Source: Echinarachnius parma (Eukaryota; Echinodermata; Echinoidea; Clypeasteroida; Echinarachniidae). Taken from it: a stretch of DNA of 64,000 nt. The notes under the pieces are model-generated. The model saw nothing but the letters and a program-made list of their open reading frames with translations. It was not told the DNA's origin and did no database searches. Position numbers and translations under genes: made by a program. The stretch lies in NCBI GenBank assembly GCA_037951105.1, contig JBAMJV010009675.1, positions 23,501-87,500 on the forward strand, given 5' to 3'. Of the stretch, positions 29,011 through 42,395 are shown in pieces. The stretch's first letter is position 1; each line of letters opens with the position of its first letter.

Positions 29011-32000
29011 GGTTGCATGAAGGCATGGTGAATTGTGAATTTGTAAGGATTTGTTCCTTTCTTTCTTTCACCTAATTAAGCAGCCTTATATTTTCTAAAT
29101 GGCTGCAAGAACTTTCAGGGAAAATAGGTTATGCTGCCCTCTTAGTTTTTAGAGATGATATACTCTACATATTTGGCTTGTTTGTTTGACATTGAGTGAT
29201 GTTCAAGATAAAATTAATGTGTAATGTATCGTCTGTATGCATCAATGTAAAAAAGCATGCTTATGGGCAGGCTAAATAATTCCCAAAGAGAGTCAAAGTT
29301 AGCATCAATTGGCTCGCTGACCCGCTGGCTAACTCGCTGGCCACTCTACATGGGGACCCGGGGTGATTTAGCTGGACTAAAAATTGAAATGCCTCTAAAA
29401 TGATGAGTGCCCATACATTCTCATTTAGTTCATTACCGTCTAATTTGAGAGTACTGCTTTTAAGTTTTAAGTCTAATGCAGGCAGGCTAGGAAAGTACCC
29501 CCTCCCCCAACCGGCCCCCCAAATAAGCATGTATTACATGGGACTATTCAAATGGTTTCCACTTTCCAAACAATCCCAAATGGTCCACAATGTAATATAA
29601 TTTGCATGTCTTGTTGTGGAGGGCATTATTCCACTAATTTGTCAAATTCTCAATTTTACATGCCCATTTGGGCCACAGAAAGAAGGGTTACCAATAGTTT
29701 CTACTTTCTAGCATTGCCATTGGGTCTTCCAGGTTTGAATAGTTCCTGCAAAAAAACTCTGTTTTTCTAAGTTTGACTGTGTTAGGGAAGTAAACATTTT
29801 GAACTAGGAAGTAAGAAACTTTCGAGAAGACTTCCTATTTTGACAGCCACAGAAAATAAAAAATAGTACGTAAACAAAATTTAGTTGAAATGAGAATATT
29901 TTGTGTTTAGATGCTCAGAACCTATTTTCATTATTCGTTATTTTCCTTATAACATTAAGTTGTGACCTTGAATTTGATTATTTATTTACAGTCAAAAATG
30001 TTAATTCAGACAGAATTTTTTCCTCATAAGAGTGAGAAAATTTAACTTCAACACATTTTGGACTATTCCCCCAAAATCCATGTACTCTGAAGTATTGATA
30101 AAATAGACTGGGGTTGATTGAAATTATAGAAACTAAATTGTATAAATTAGTAGTTTTACCTAGACATGAAACCCTTTGATAGTGGAAAAGCGCCTGTATC
30201 CATGTGCAATGAACAATCAACAATGTATGGATGATTGGATGTACACATCTACACACGCACATTGCACAGTACTTACTATTTCCTGATGCCTGATTTTCAA
30301 GTTGGATAGTCTGTGTTTTAGGAAGTGAACATTTTGAACCAGGAAGTTGACCTTTCAAGCAACTCATTGTCAGAAAGCTTCCCCCAAATTTGACAGTGAC
30401 AGGAAAGTCAGAAATCAGAAGGAAGTACGTGCAAATAACCTCAAAGTGTGTAGATTACATGAAGATTGAAGCTCCATGACAATAATATTGGAATTTCAAA
30501 CACCCCAAAATAAAGTGCTAAACTAGACTTTTATTGCACCCAAAGTAAAGCCAAATGATTTATGAATAGAATATAATTTCTATAATTTTGTTTTAAATGT
30601 ACATGTATACAATAGTACAAATTCCTGTCACATAAGAAACAAAATCTACACATGATAAAAACCAATCACAGTGGTGGTTGTTTGATATGCACTTTGTACT
30701 TTTTGTTATTTTTAAGTTTTCCAGGATACTGAGAGGAGTTTCCCAACCACTGTCACCGGGCTTAAGCGTTGTCAGGTTGCTTAAGTTAACAGCTTAACTT
30801 TATTTTGTTGTGTTTTTATAACATGGAATTCAGGTTACATAAATTATGGAAATCGTTGATTGCATCAACAATGTCAAACAGTCTTCTCAGAAAGCAAACA
30901 ATGCACAGAAGGACAATTAACAATCAAGTGTACTTGCAAAACTGTCCAATGTACAGACATGTATTTGTGGCTTGTGTGCCAGTTTACCAGGGAGAGTGCA
31001 ATTTCCATGATATTGTTTCATCCAGTGCAGTCTCGAGAGGCGAATTATTGAAGTCTTTTTACAAAATTGTATCTTCTAGAGACTAGATGTCATCCATCGA
31101 TCCAATTAAAGTTTTATCATGCAAAGGCAGGACATTAAAATCAATCCTATAAACTGTTTGAAATGTACATTATACATATTATGTACATCTTCAATTTGGA
31201 ATAATTTGCCAATTAATCAAAAGTGAAACAAGTTTTGAGATTACCTTTGTTTACTGAATGCACGAGTACATCGGCAGTGTACGTTGTTATTTATTTGACA
31301 TAGCTGGTAACTCATTGCCAAGGAATGTGCGTACATTGTATTACCCTTTAGCAACAAATATGTTTACCCAGAGTTATTGTGCTTGGACTCTCGGGACTTG
31401 TGCGGGGAGAATCTGAATATGTCTCTGTCTTTCTCTTTCTTTTGTCTGCCCTCCCATCTCTTCTCCCAATGTCCCCCTGTATTTTCTCTTCCTTGATCTC
31501 CCCTTTTCTCAGTCTCTTTCTTTCTACTTTCCCTCCCATCTCTGTTCCCTCTTCCAAGGGGCCCTGGAACGGTCTGAATCCCATGGCGAACCAACGTATC
31601 AGTTTTCACTTGCAATGTGAAAAGCGCGGAGCTACATGAACAAACGTACAAGGCAAGGTGCCTGACTTTGTTACTTCTTGCTTCGTCTCTTTTCTTCCAA
31701 CCCCTTCTCATTCCTACTAGCCAAGCCCAGCTATTGTACCAAACTACCAACCCACAAGCAATAGAGACCAGTAAACTGTGTGGTCCAAACAAAGAAAAGA
31801 GCGTAGAAATATGCACCGTTTGAGCTGCTTATATACCCATACAGAACACATAGGTGTTGCACATACACTGTTTAGCAGGTAGCTGAGGGGGTTGGGATTA
31901 TTGTTTAGCCAAGACTTGGTGTAGCAGGGTTCTATTCAATTTGTGATTCCTTGGCACAATGCATGAAAAGGGATTTTGGTGGGGGCTACAATGGGATAAG

Positions 32001-34340
32001 TGTTTAGTAAGATTGGAGGTGTACACAATTACACTATTCAGTGGGTACTGAATAACAATTTTCTTCACACTCGTGTATGCGTTACTATGTATTACACATG
32101 TAAATACAGTATTGGGGGGGGGGGGGGGTTACAGTCTTTCTTCATTGATTTGATATTTGTAGGACTTGTAGTCTTTTCATCCATGTAGGTCTAAGACTAA
32201 AAAAATAACATGCACTATTTGTGCATTTTAGTGTGTGGATGAAGAACTAAAAACATTTTATGATCTTCTAACTATACCTGAAAATTCATAATAACGCAAC
32301 AAATGTGAAACATGAAATACTTACCAACACACAGGTAAATGTTTGTGCATTTCATGAACCCTTCATCACATGCCCCCACCCCCCCCCCCCCCAGTAATTT
32401 GACAAAACAATGGGAAACATAAGTGGACATTTAAACAAATGTAAAAATACATAAGGTGTGCCCCAAAATAATTTTGAGTGCCCCCCCCCCAATCAGTCCG
32501 ACCACGCTACGCCACTGCCATTCTAGATATATACCACGGTCACATTAAAAAAAGTTAGTGTATCATATCAAATTGGCTTTTCATTATTTGATACTAAGAA
32601 GAAACGTCGAGTTCCATTTATATTATCAGTAAGTATAAAACAAATTTTTGTCCCTGTCTCGCATTGCTGTAGTCCTGCCAGCTTTGGCTTGGGCTGTTGG
32701 GCAAGTGCTGTGGGTGTGTCCACATTTGCTGGATGACTATTAGGTGATGGGCTACATTAACATGTACTAGGTGGAGTTAGACACGACCTTGAGTACAGGG
32801 CGTCATGAAGCCGTGTTTGCAAAAGTTTATGCAGCGAATTAAACAAACATCGGAGGGTAACTTTCCAACCCTGCTGGCATTTAACAAGTGTTCTGACAAT
32901 TGTTCCTCCATGATCCCCCATGATAATTTGGAGGGCTATTTTAGTCTCGGTGATTCTGTGGAGCACAATTTGGCTCATTTAAATATAAATAAGTAACACA
33001 GTTTTAGCTGAGGGGCTAAACCTTTCAGAGCCCCTCAAACCCCACCCCCCCCCCCCCCCCCTTCCTTCCCTAGTAAAGGCTGGATATATATGTTCATTTT
33101 TATTTATTTAATTTACCCCTGATTTTAAAGCTTCTAGTGAAAATGTATGTATGTACCACTCCTGCCCAAAGTACAATAAGCGTATTGCAACATGTTTATT
33201 TCATGCATGTACAGGGTGTATACCATATTATCAAAACAGACCTTGTTTTCTCATTGTACTTTGCTCTTTGAAGTTTGGATAGTTTTTAATGATAGCTCAA
33301 AAAGAAAAAATTATAGAATGTATCAGTCACTCTGTATGCATTGCATACTCAACAATATTGTATAGATTGAAATGGCCTATGGCTATAATATAATAATTTT
33401 AATACGCTTTGACATAATATCCCACTCCCAGGATCAAAGATAAGTTTAAGAATGTAGGCTACAAAAAGTAGATGTTTATACAGTTTGCTGACAACATACA
33501 CTATATTTATGTTCATGTTTACGTTTAAATTTACATGTGTTTGTTTATTTATCTAGTAATTTTATTTAGTCCCACATTCCAACAAATTATCAGACAGACA
33601 CTATATAAAACAACCAATCTTGATCATAAATTCTGAAACACAATGCTTATGCAGTCTATAATCTAGCTAATTGTAAATTGTATTAAACAGGAGAGAACAC
33701 GGTTTGATGCTGTTTAGTTATTCTACACTGCAAGCCACAAACAACAGACCTTGAATTTGTGGAGTGTTTGACGATGTAATGGTATTGTTTCTGCTGGATT
33801 CTTGGAAGGGAGCTTCAGTAGCCTGAAATTGTTCCAAATATGCCAGTCTATTTTTAAAATCAGGCCTTCTATCTTTCTCAGTTTCTTCGTGTGTACCTGT
33901 GTGCTAACTGGCTGCCTTACACAAGTACACTTATGTAGTACCCTTTTTTCCTGAACTATGGTTTCATGTAAAGATCAGATACATTCTAAAAGTAAAATTT
34001 AGGTTTCTTTTCCCCCCTAAGACGAGAATAAATAAAAATACAACATACATGTAAATAGAATAGCTGTGTGTCATGTGAATTTTTACTCATTTAGCCAAAT
34101 GCCAAATCTTGGACTACCCAAACTGTAAGATTAGTACAAACATCATACATAATAGTAAATATATTACTCATTGCGGATATAGTATCGAAAATAATATCGC
34201 TAGTGATATTCGTTTGTCTCGCAATGTATGGTCAACAAGGAATCTAAAAGATCACGACGTTTTGTGTGCCGCTGCAACACTTTGTCAAGTGATATAATCT
34301 AATGTAGCAATCGTGTTTTATACTCTTTGCATGAGCGAGT
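29011..34340. other. Non-genic region with scattered repeats
   Basis: No coding exon is supported. A diverged repeat pair is seen at 29785-29890 and 30310-30440 (ACATTTTGAAC-AGGAAGT words). A pyrimidine-rich tract runs from 31425 to 31560, and poly-G/poly-C runs occur at 32116, 32377 and 33041. Open frames on the strand opposite the pyrimidine tract are low-complexity. Confidence 0.5.
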
Positions 34341-34617
34341 ACGTTCCTAATTGGTCAATAACGGGCAAGGTCTATTGGCCGGTGCACACAGGTACTCAAC
34401 CAATCAGCGGGACGCTGGTTCGGCTCGCTTGCTAGGTGGGAACAATAGCGAGCTCAACCAATCAACGGGCAGCTGGCTCGGCTCGCCCGCTGGTTGGAAT
34501 CAACCGGTGTGGGCGGCTGGTCGGGGAGTGTCATGGCGACGTATCGTACGCATCCAAAATCGGGGATATCAATCCCGTTGTCTCTGTTGAAATTACTGGG
34601 ATTGAGGCGGATATGTA

Positions 34618-35987
34618 TACAGTCAAACCTGTCTATAGCGGCCACTCAAGGGAAACTTCAAAAGTGGCCGCTATAGACAGGTGGCCACTATAGACAGGTT
34701 GGCGGCCATTTTGTTTTTTTAAGCACGTGTGTCTATAATATAAACATCAATACCATTACCACATGTAGCCCACACATGAACATAATTATAAACAACATTT
34801 ACATGCATATATGAAATAAAAGAACAGAACCTTGGAAACTTGTCTTATTTTTTTAGTACATTTGTGTGATTAGTGTTGAGAAAATAATGAAAAGTTTCAT
34901 TATATGTAAACCTTCCGAAATAATCTACCATCGTCGTCTGTTTGGCCGACTGTCGTTCGTTGTTGTCGAAGAAACAACTCTCGATCTCGAGCTCCCGATA
35001 TGATGATGCAATGCGCGCGCGATCGTGTGAATATTTTTATTCTTTGCCTGAACAAAATGATGTTACGTAAAAAAAATATTTTTGATTGAAAAAAAAAAGT
35101 TCTAGAAAATACGACGATGAGAGCAAAAATGTATAAGTGCAGGAAAATATTTCATATCAAACTTCATTGATGAGTTTTTTCATTAAATAAAATGTTTCGC
35201 AAAGACAACACAAACATTTAAATGTACGAGGCTATACAAACCGGTTTAGATCCGATCCGGTCCGATCCCCAATGCGGTGAAAGTGTGTGCATTGTGCATG
35301 CATGTGTGTGTTGCATGCATGATCAAAGTCCCTGTCGCCGCAGCTCAGCGCAGCAGTAGCGCGCGGTCAGCGGCCAGAGCAGCTAGCACTCATCGATCGA
35401 TAAAAGATCACAACTACGGGGCTTACAATGCGTGCATGAACAATAACACGGATGTTCAGCCAGGGCTATGAGCGCGCGCTAATCCGTCTCAAGTGCGTAG
35501 CTCAGCTGAAAGCTAGCTAGCGATCCCTTCACGGAAACAATGAGTGAGTAAAAATAGACCAGTCGGCGGACGAGGTAAACAAAACAAACGGCCATTTTAG
35601 GCTTTTAAACTTGACATTCATTATTGAGGCGGCACTTTCAAAAGCTACAGGGACAGGGTAGTTCTTCAGCCCTAGAGTAGACTATGGTTATATTGTTCGC
35701 TAATCTTATGCTGCCAGCTCGCTTTCACGGCAAAGTATACCAGCTTCGCATCGGAAAATATCAAACTAGCACGCCCGCAGTTACGGCCAAACCGAACATT
35801 GATGGCCGCTACAGATGGTAAAAAAATGAGTTTGGGAAGCCAAAACAGTGGCCGCTGGCCGCGTTAGGCAGGTGGCCGCTATAGACAGTGTTTATAACAC
35901 TGTATTTTCCTCGGGGGGAATTCTATGTGGCCGCTAATGGCAGGTGGCCGCTATAGACAGGTGGCCGCTAGTACAGGTTTGACTGTA
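34618..35987. mobile_element. Pogo/Tigger-like non-autonomous element
   Basis: The ends TACAGTCAAACCTGT and ACAGGTTTGACTGTA are TA-flanked inverted repeats. Subterminal copies of GTGGCCGCTATAGACAGGT recur several times at each end (34662-34700; 35850-35970). The interior is partly CpG-rich (34905-35520) and lacks a long transposase frame. The terminus resembles the pogo branch of Tc1/mariner. Confidence 0.82.
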
Positions 35988-36042
35988 GCTTCTTTTACCC
36001 TACGTGTGTACCAATGCCGTTCTTGGGAAAGGCACTGAACCC

Positions 36043-36127
36043 CATACATAATTTACATTTTTCATTTGGCACTAATGGGCAATGAACTTCATACATAATT
36101 TACATTTTTCATTTGGCACTAATGGGC
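36043..36127. repeat. 47-bp tandem duplication
   Basis: CATACATAATTTACATTTTT followed by CATTTGGCACTAATGGGC occurs twice, at 36043-36080 and 36090-36127, identically. Confidence 0.95.
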
Positions 36128-38170
36128 ATGCTTTTCATTATGTCAAATTCTACCTTCATGACCAACCTGAACGGGCAAAGAAATTAGACTTTTGAAAATA
36201 ACTTTAACAAATATCTATATTCCCTGCTTTAGAACAACCAAGTTATAGTTTGGCTCAGGACTGGCAATTAATTTCGCCCCTGAAATGCCCCCAAAAGCTG
36301 GCATAATTGTTAACGATGGTGCAATGTAAAACAAATTTCAGAGTGCTGTTTTATGGCAGGCATGCTTGAAAGGTAGCCCCCCCCCCCCCCCCCCTTTCCA
36401 AAATCAACAACAGCAACAAAATAGATTTATGAAGCAAATTTAAACACATATTATATTTAAAAAGTAATTTTTTGCCCCCAAAATTTAAAAGGGTCTAATC
36501 TTACTTGTCTGACCAGGGGAAAAAAAGTTATATTTTGAGCCGTATGTACATATCCCGAGACCAGTTATTTCTTTGTCATCACTCGAGGGGAACAAAGTTT
36601 CATGTGTTGGGTGTTATTCAGGCAGGATGGCTAGGCTGAATCATCATTCCTATGACTCAAACGTTTTGTATGCTTCTCCCTTTAACAAAAAAAAAAAAAT
36701 GTCTTTCTATTTTATTGTCAGTTTCCTTTATAATGTGCTTCTGTCTCCACCCTCTATGCTACATGTACCTTTGTTCTCATAAAATACATGTATTTTGTTA
36801 TTGCATGTACACTGTATTTAGTACATTTGTGAATTAGTATACTACAGTACTCATTGGTATACAGTAGTGTGCAGTTTCTTAAAGCACCATGAAAGTTTTG
36901 ATTTTCATAAAGGTTACTAAAAAAGACATGTGCGGCTATTAATATTTCACTTCTGAAATTAATTTTGCCATAATTTGTCCTCCATGTTTTTATGAATGGT
37001 GTCTGGACTCCTGTCCATGCTTTCCACTGTTCTAATTAATAAAAGCAAAGAACTTTAATAGGGAAATTATTTCCTCTCGTGCAGCACTGTACATGTACAG
37101 TAGTTGGAATCAGTTTGTTATGATTGGTGGAAGTTATGATGGTTACATGTACAATTTACAAGTACATGTGTACACTATTATGTATTGAGATTTGAGAAGG
37201 TAATTGCTTTTGATAACCAATAAATCTGCAGTATAGTTTGTCACAGTTATACATGTACTGTATACTATGTGACTTCTTGTTACATGTAGTTGTGCAGTTA
37301 CTGGTAGGCTCTGGCGCTTGTTGCGAAAGCTGGTGGAAATATTATTTCAACAAAGTTTTTACTGATAGTTTACATCAGTCCTTTTGCTTACTGCAGCTAA
37401 AATAGAAAGGGACAGAAATTAGTGAAATTGCAAGTTTCTAATTCTCACAATTTTGTCAAAAGAAAGAAGAAAAAAGTGAAATATAAGCTTATTACAGAAA
37501 ACAAAAAAGCTGAAACCAAAAGCTAAGAAAACCACCCAAACATATAAACTTTTGAAAAAAAGAGAAAAAGGTATATATATATTTTCTGTCATTACTAAAT
37601 GAAAAACAAAAACAAATCATAAATATTAAAGACAGTATGTAAAAGGAAAATTGGGACATTGTAATTCACAATTTAAAGGTGATTTAAATCCTGGCAGTAC
37701 TACATGTAGTTATTAATCAATGAGTCACTATTATGTCCATGTACATGTAAGTCATGATTGTGGAATATTCTCTACAGGCAGTTTTTTTGTGATAGTGTTT
37801 AATAGCTAAGAGCTGTTTGTCCTGGCCAGGCCAGAAAAGTACTCTGCAGTCAGTGCTTCCTTTCAAAGGAAATACTCGGGGGAAACTATCTACACTTGTA
37901 TGCCAACTTTTACCATGTAAAAGGGGTCCAGTGTTGCTGCTTTAAATGATATTTGCAACCGTTTATACAATTAATAAAATCATTTTTAAAATTTAAGATT
38001 CTCATATAGTTCAAATTTTTCTTGAAGCTTTTTTGATGCCGGCCGACTTGAAAATTAGCCCACAATAAAACAAAACATGAACAAATTCTCTGCTATCTGG
38101 GCAGGAATGTAAAGATTTTGAATAATTCTACACATTAACCATCATTTAGCAAACATACTGTAGCGCTATA
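36128..38170. other. AT-rich non-genic stretch
   Basis: It contains a poly-C run at 36376-36394 and many ACATGTA words around 37080-37280. No exon or element boundary is supported. Confidence 0.45.
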
Positions 38171-38309
38171 GCACTAGCACTTGCCCGCTTGCCCGGGGCA
38201 AGAAAAATTTGGTGTCGGGCAAGTAAAATTTAATAAATTGTCTAGTTTGCTTGCCCGATCGGGCAGCTGAATAATTGTTTAGCTACATGTAGGAGAGAAC
38301 AATCTAATT

Positions 38310-39504
38310 GTATCCCCCGAACCACTTCGGGGGATACTATGGATTTGGCCTCGTCGCGCCGCCGCGTCCGCCGCGTCCGCCGCAGAGATTTTCTTGTGAA
38401 CGCTCTACAGGTCCGAGTTCTTGTCCGATCATTTTCTAATTTGGTATGAAGGTGTATTAAGGAAAGAGGATGAAGCCTATTGATTTTGGTGTGGGGCGGA
38501 GTCCTGGTTGCCATGGTAACCATGATATAAAGAAATAGTTAAGATTACCTTGTGAACGCTCTACAGGTCCGAGTTCTTGTCCGATCATTTTCTAATTTGG
38601 TATGAAGGTGTATTAAGGAAAGAGGATGACGCCTATTGATTTTGGTGTGGGGCGGAGCCCTGGTTGCCATGGTAACCATGATATAAAGAAATAGTTAAGA
38701 TTACCTTGTGAACGCTCTACAGGTCCGAGTTCTTGTCCGATCATTTTCTAATTTGGTATGAAGGTGTATTAAGGAAAGAGGATGAAGCCTATTGATTTTG
38801 GTGTGGGGCGCGGTCCTGGTTGCCATGGTAACCATGATATAAATAAATAGTTAATATTACCTTGTGAACGCTCTACAGGTCCGAGTTCTTGTCTGATCAT
38901 TTTCTAATTTGGTATGAAGGTGTCTTAAGGAAAGAGGATGAAGCCTTTAGATTTTGGTGTGGGGCGGAGTCCTGGTTGCCATGGTAACCATGATATAAAG
39001 AAATAGTTAAGATTACCTTGTGAACGCTCTACAGGTCCGAGTTCTTGTCCGATCATTTTCTAATTTGGTATGAAGGTGTCTTAAGGAAAGAGGATGAAGC
39101 CTATTGATTTTGGTGTGGGGCGGAGTCCTGGTTGCCATGGTAACCATGATATAAAGAAATAGTTAAGATTACCTTGTGAACGCTCTACAGGTCCGAGTTC
39201 TTGTCCGATCATTTTCTAATTTGGTATGAAGGTGTATTAAGGAAAGAGGATGAAGCCTTTTGATTTTGGTGTGGGGCGGAGTCCTGGTTGCCATGGTAAC
39301 CATGATATAAAGAAATAGTTAAGATCACTGCTGTAAGCGCACATCGCCTTGTCTATTAATCAGACCCTGCTCGGAGGACAAACAGCGCGCGAGGCCTTGC
39401 CCAAAGGCTACTGCCAGCCTAGTAGAACAACGTACACCACCAAACTTGTTCAGTTCACAATATTACAACCCACAAAAGTGCAATGCAATTGGTTCGGGGG
39501 ATAC
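38310..39504. mobile_element. Element with GTATCCCCCGAACC termini enclosing a 6 x 156-bp array
   Basis: GTATCCCCCGAACC (38310-38323) is matched by GGTTCGGGGGATAC (39491-39504). A CCGCGTCCG microrepeat follows the left end. The interior is mostly the tandem array described separately. There is no coding frame. Confidence 0.8.
38389..39325. repeat. Six tandem 156-bp units, each with an RFX/X-box palindrome
   Basis: The units are near-identical. In each, GTTGCCATGGTAAC recurs at exactly 156-bp spacing (38507, 38663, 38819, 38975, 39131, 39287). This fits the RFX X-box consensus GTNRCC-N(0-3)-RGYAAC with a two-base spacer. Only a few substitutions distinguish units (for example TGTATTAAG against TGTCTTAAG). 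High identity suggests recent expansion or gene conversion. Confidence 0.95.
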
Positions 39505-40278
39505 ATGTGCTCGGCTGCGCGACCCGCCGAGCGCGCAATTTCTAGTTTCATACGTGTAAATCTCATTTAGTAGTAATGGGGCAAGTTAATTTTATATTGG
39601 GGCAAGTAAAATGTCAAATTTGATTATTTCACTTGCCCGAACGGGCCAGTGCAGAAAAAGTTAGTGTGGAGGCTTCTGCTGTCAATTGTGTTGTTTATTT
39701 AACGATTGCCTGGGGCAAGTCAAAATAGATGTCAGGCAAGTAAAATGTTATCAATGATCTGTTTTAGTTGCCCTAATAGGGCAGCTAACATTTCTTTTCA
39801 ACTATGAGAGAAAAATGTTTTCTGAATGAGTTGAATGAGTAAATCTCATCGAGAAACAACGAGAAATTTGCCAAAATATTCATCAGATTGGAAAAGTAGC
39901 CCCCCTGTAAAAATTAAAAATTAATTCCTGCATTGCACCTAGCATGATAAATTTGTCTTCAGTTTCACGTTTTGGGGTTCGTTCAAGCAACATTTCTGTT
40001 GGGGCAAGTACAGTTTGAAAATTCATGGTTTTACTTGCTCGAATGGGCAAGAAGACAAAAAAGTAATAGTGTTGGCGGAGGGCTGGAGGCCTGTGTAACT
40101 CATAGATTTTGATTTTGCAGGACTTACTTGCCTCAGGTACCTTATGTTTAATTGTTTTGCAAATTATTTTTATGACCAATAAATATAGACCTCAGATTGC
40201 TCCCTTCCAGTTCCAGCATCAATTATTTGCTAACATCTGTTTTTTTGTATGGATAAGGGGGAAGAATCAGCTTGATCA

Positions 40279-40692
40279 TTAAAGGGGACCACCAGGCAAA
40301 GAACAATACATAATTATATGTTTTGGTACCATTTTGTGATATCAAATAGATACCCAACATTTTGCAAAGGGTTGTGTAATTCATAAACAAAGCAATTAAT
40401 TTCCACCACTTACGGAACCACTACTATTTCCTGGTTCCGTACGGGCCAAACATTTGCGAGTGCGCCAATGCTATTTACGCGTACGTTTGGAGACAATAGA
40501 TTCCCGGGCGATTCGTTCGCTCTGGACAAAGTAGTCTCGTACATGCAGACCCATGAACGCATGCTTTAGTTTAGAATGGTGATACGTTTTCCAATTATAT
40601 ATTTTTTCTGGAAACTAGTTGATGGAATGGAATACTAAAGATGTTACCTTTCATTTATAAGTATATTACTTTTGGGTGGTGGTGCCCTTTAA
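40279..40692 (+). mobile_element. TTAA-flanked MITE, copy C
   Basis: Same orientation as 11920-12343 (TTAAAGGGGACCACCAGGC to GGTGGTGCCCTTTAA), slightly shorter, with a small internal deletion after TTTTTTCTGGAAAC. Confidence 0.88.
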
Positions 40693-40930
40693 TGCTAAAC
40701 CAAGCCTCCACACTTTTGAAATTTGTACTTGCCCCATTATGAAATGTACTTTCCGTCTTACTTCCAGATAAGATTTTCACGTATGAAATCACATTTTTCT
40801 CTTGGTAGTTGTACAATAATTGTGTTGCCCAATCATGCAAGCAACTAGACAATTTATTAAAGTTAACTTGCCTGAGACAAATTTTAATTTGCCCCGAGCA
40901 AGTGGGCAAGAGCTAGTGTTGAGCCCCGGC

Positions 40931-42395
40931 TAAACATACCCATTTTAAAAGAGATTTTACTGTAAGTGGCTGTCAATAATGGATCATTCGTCTTGTAATC
41001 TTGACTGGTAAACATATATAATACAGACCTGCTCACATGTAATAGTTTGTAGTTAGGCGAGTATTTGTGTGCATGGTAATTTGTTGGTGTGGATTCCGTG
41101 TAAACAGAAAGCAGTATGCACGTAGCCAGAGATAACGAAGTGGTAGATGTGTTTGTGAGTGTGTCTGTCTGTGTGTGTGTGTTTTTTTGTTTTGAGTGTG
41201 TGTGCAAGTGCGTTTGCGTGTATTTATGTGTGCGTCCTGAGGCTGAACTCTGTTTGCACAAGACCTACATATTGTGTATATATATGTAGATATCAATGAC
41301 TTGTAACACAGACAGCGTAATAACTCCTTGCATTATATATCCAGCCATCCATCCAGGGAGATATTATCCCCGCATGCTTCACGTCACCTGGCATGCTCAG
41401 ATTCACACTTTGCGCAGTAGGAATTGAGTGCGCGATGAAGAGGATTTTTCATAACCCCTTGCCTATGGCAGAAGGGTATTGCCCATTTGCATACAAGCGT
41501 CCTAGCGCCCTCCCGTCTGCTTAGCATATTCTAAGGTCACTACAAATCTCTCCTACCCCCCCCCCCCCCCCTCATTCTCTCTCCCTCTATTCTAGGTCCC
41601 TCTCCCTTTCTCTCAGCATTGATTGGTTCAAGGTTTGACCCTGATCTGGATTTGTTGTCAACAGTTCAGTGTGGAGAGAGAATCTTTCTGAAATATGGTT
41701 AACAAATTGTACATTGGTTCTGGTTTTAAACCCTTACCCTGCATGTTCAACAGGCAAGAAAAAGCTTCAACGACCTGGGCCCTGTTGCAAAAAGTCACAA
41801 TTAATTGTAATCAGATCATGTGTTTTGAATGCGCAAATCAGATTGGTTGAATCGCCCCATATTCATAAAACCCCACTAGCTTTAGTTCTTTGCTAAGTGC
41901 AAATGTTCAAATGATACAGTTTAGTGATCGAACAGTTGTACTAGTCCCCAACTAGGGTTAGCTGGGCAAGCCTCAGGTACCCACTAAGTTAACACAGTTA
42001 GTTAGCAACTAAAACAGCCTTGTGTTTACTTAGCCACTTCATCCAAAATAGATTTAGCAAGTAACTAAGCCAGCAGACTTTTATGAAATGTATGGGCCCT
42101 GAAAACAAGCTACATTGTAATTTATAAGTGAAACATTGCACTTAATGTAATGAATGAAATCTATCCTTCAATTATTGTTTGCTTGTGCTGGTACCCAGTA
42201 CTAAGTCAAAAAGTAGTTCACTGTTCAACTGTCAACAATATTTGGTGTGTTCTGCCCATGGACATGGTGGGGGAGCCCTTTTAGTTTTATCTGACTATCT
42301 TTACCGTAGGGTAGAACAACAAAATAAACCAAGTTTGTTGCATGAAAATGAAAAGATTTGGCAAGAAATTAAATGATTTGCCCAAAGTTAGATAA
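40931..42395. other. Non-genic stretch with TG-rich tract and a MITE copy
   Basis: A GT-rich stretch lies at 41146-41230 and a poly-C run at 41557. A CTAGC/TTAGC-family MITE spans about 41850-42095 (ATTCATAAAACCCCACTAGC on the left, TTTTATGAAATGTATGGGCC on the right). No exon is supported. Confidence 0.5.

Larger units (their letters stand above)
38171..40930. mobile_element. Composite GCTTGCCC/GGGCAAG repeat with two nested insertions
   Basis: The left end (CTAGCACTTGCCCGCTTGCC) and right end (GCAAGTGGGCAAGAGCTAG) are inverted. Between them are several degenerate GGGCAAGTAAAAT units. Nested inside are the tandem-array element (38310-39504) and the TTAA MITE copy C (40279-40692). Confidence 0.65.

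Noticed and set aside
31348-31816. Two open frames on the minus strand (78 and 150 residues)
   Set aside because: They are the complement of a pyrimidine-rich tract; the Lys/Arg/Glu/Gly-rich translation is low-complexity with no recognisable domain.
34351-34693. Several frames around 34.4-34.7 kb
   Set aside because: They result from a local imperfect repeat (GGCTCG-AACCAATCA words) and run into the pogo-like terminus.
38389-39325. Regular 156-bp repeats as a CRISPR array
   Set aside because: The units are head-to-tail copies without unique spacers, inside a transposon in a eukaryotic genome.
40884-41296. Thr/His-rich frames of 87-125 residues (minus strand)
   Set aside because: They are translations of a GT-rich microsatellite-like tract.
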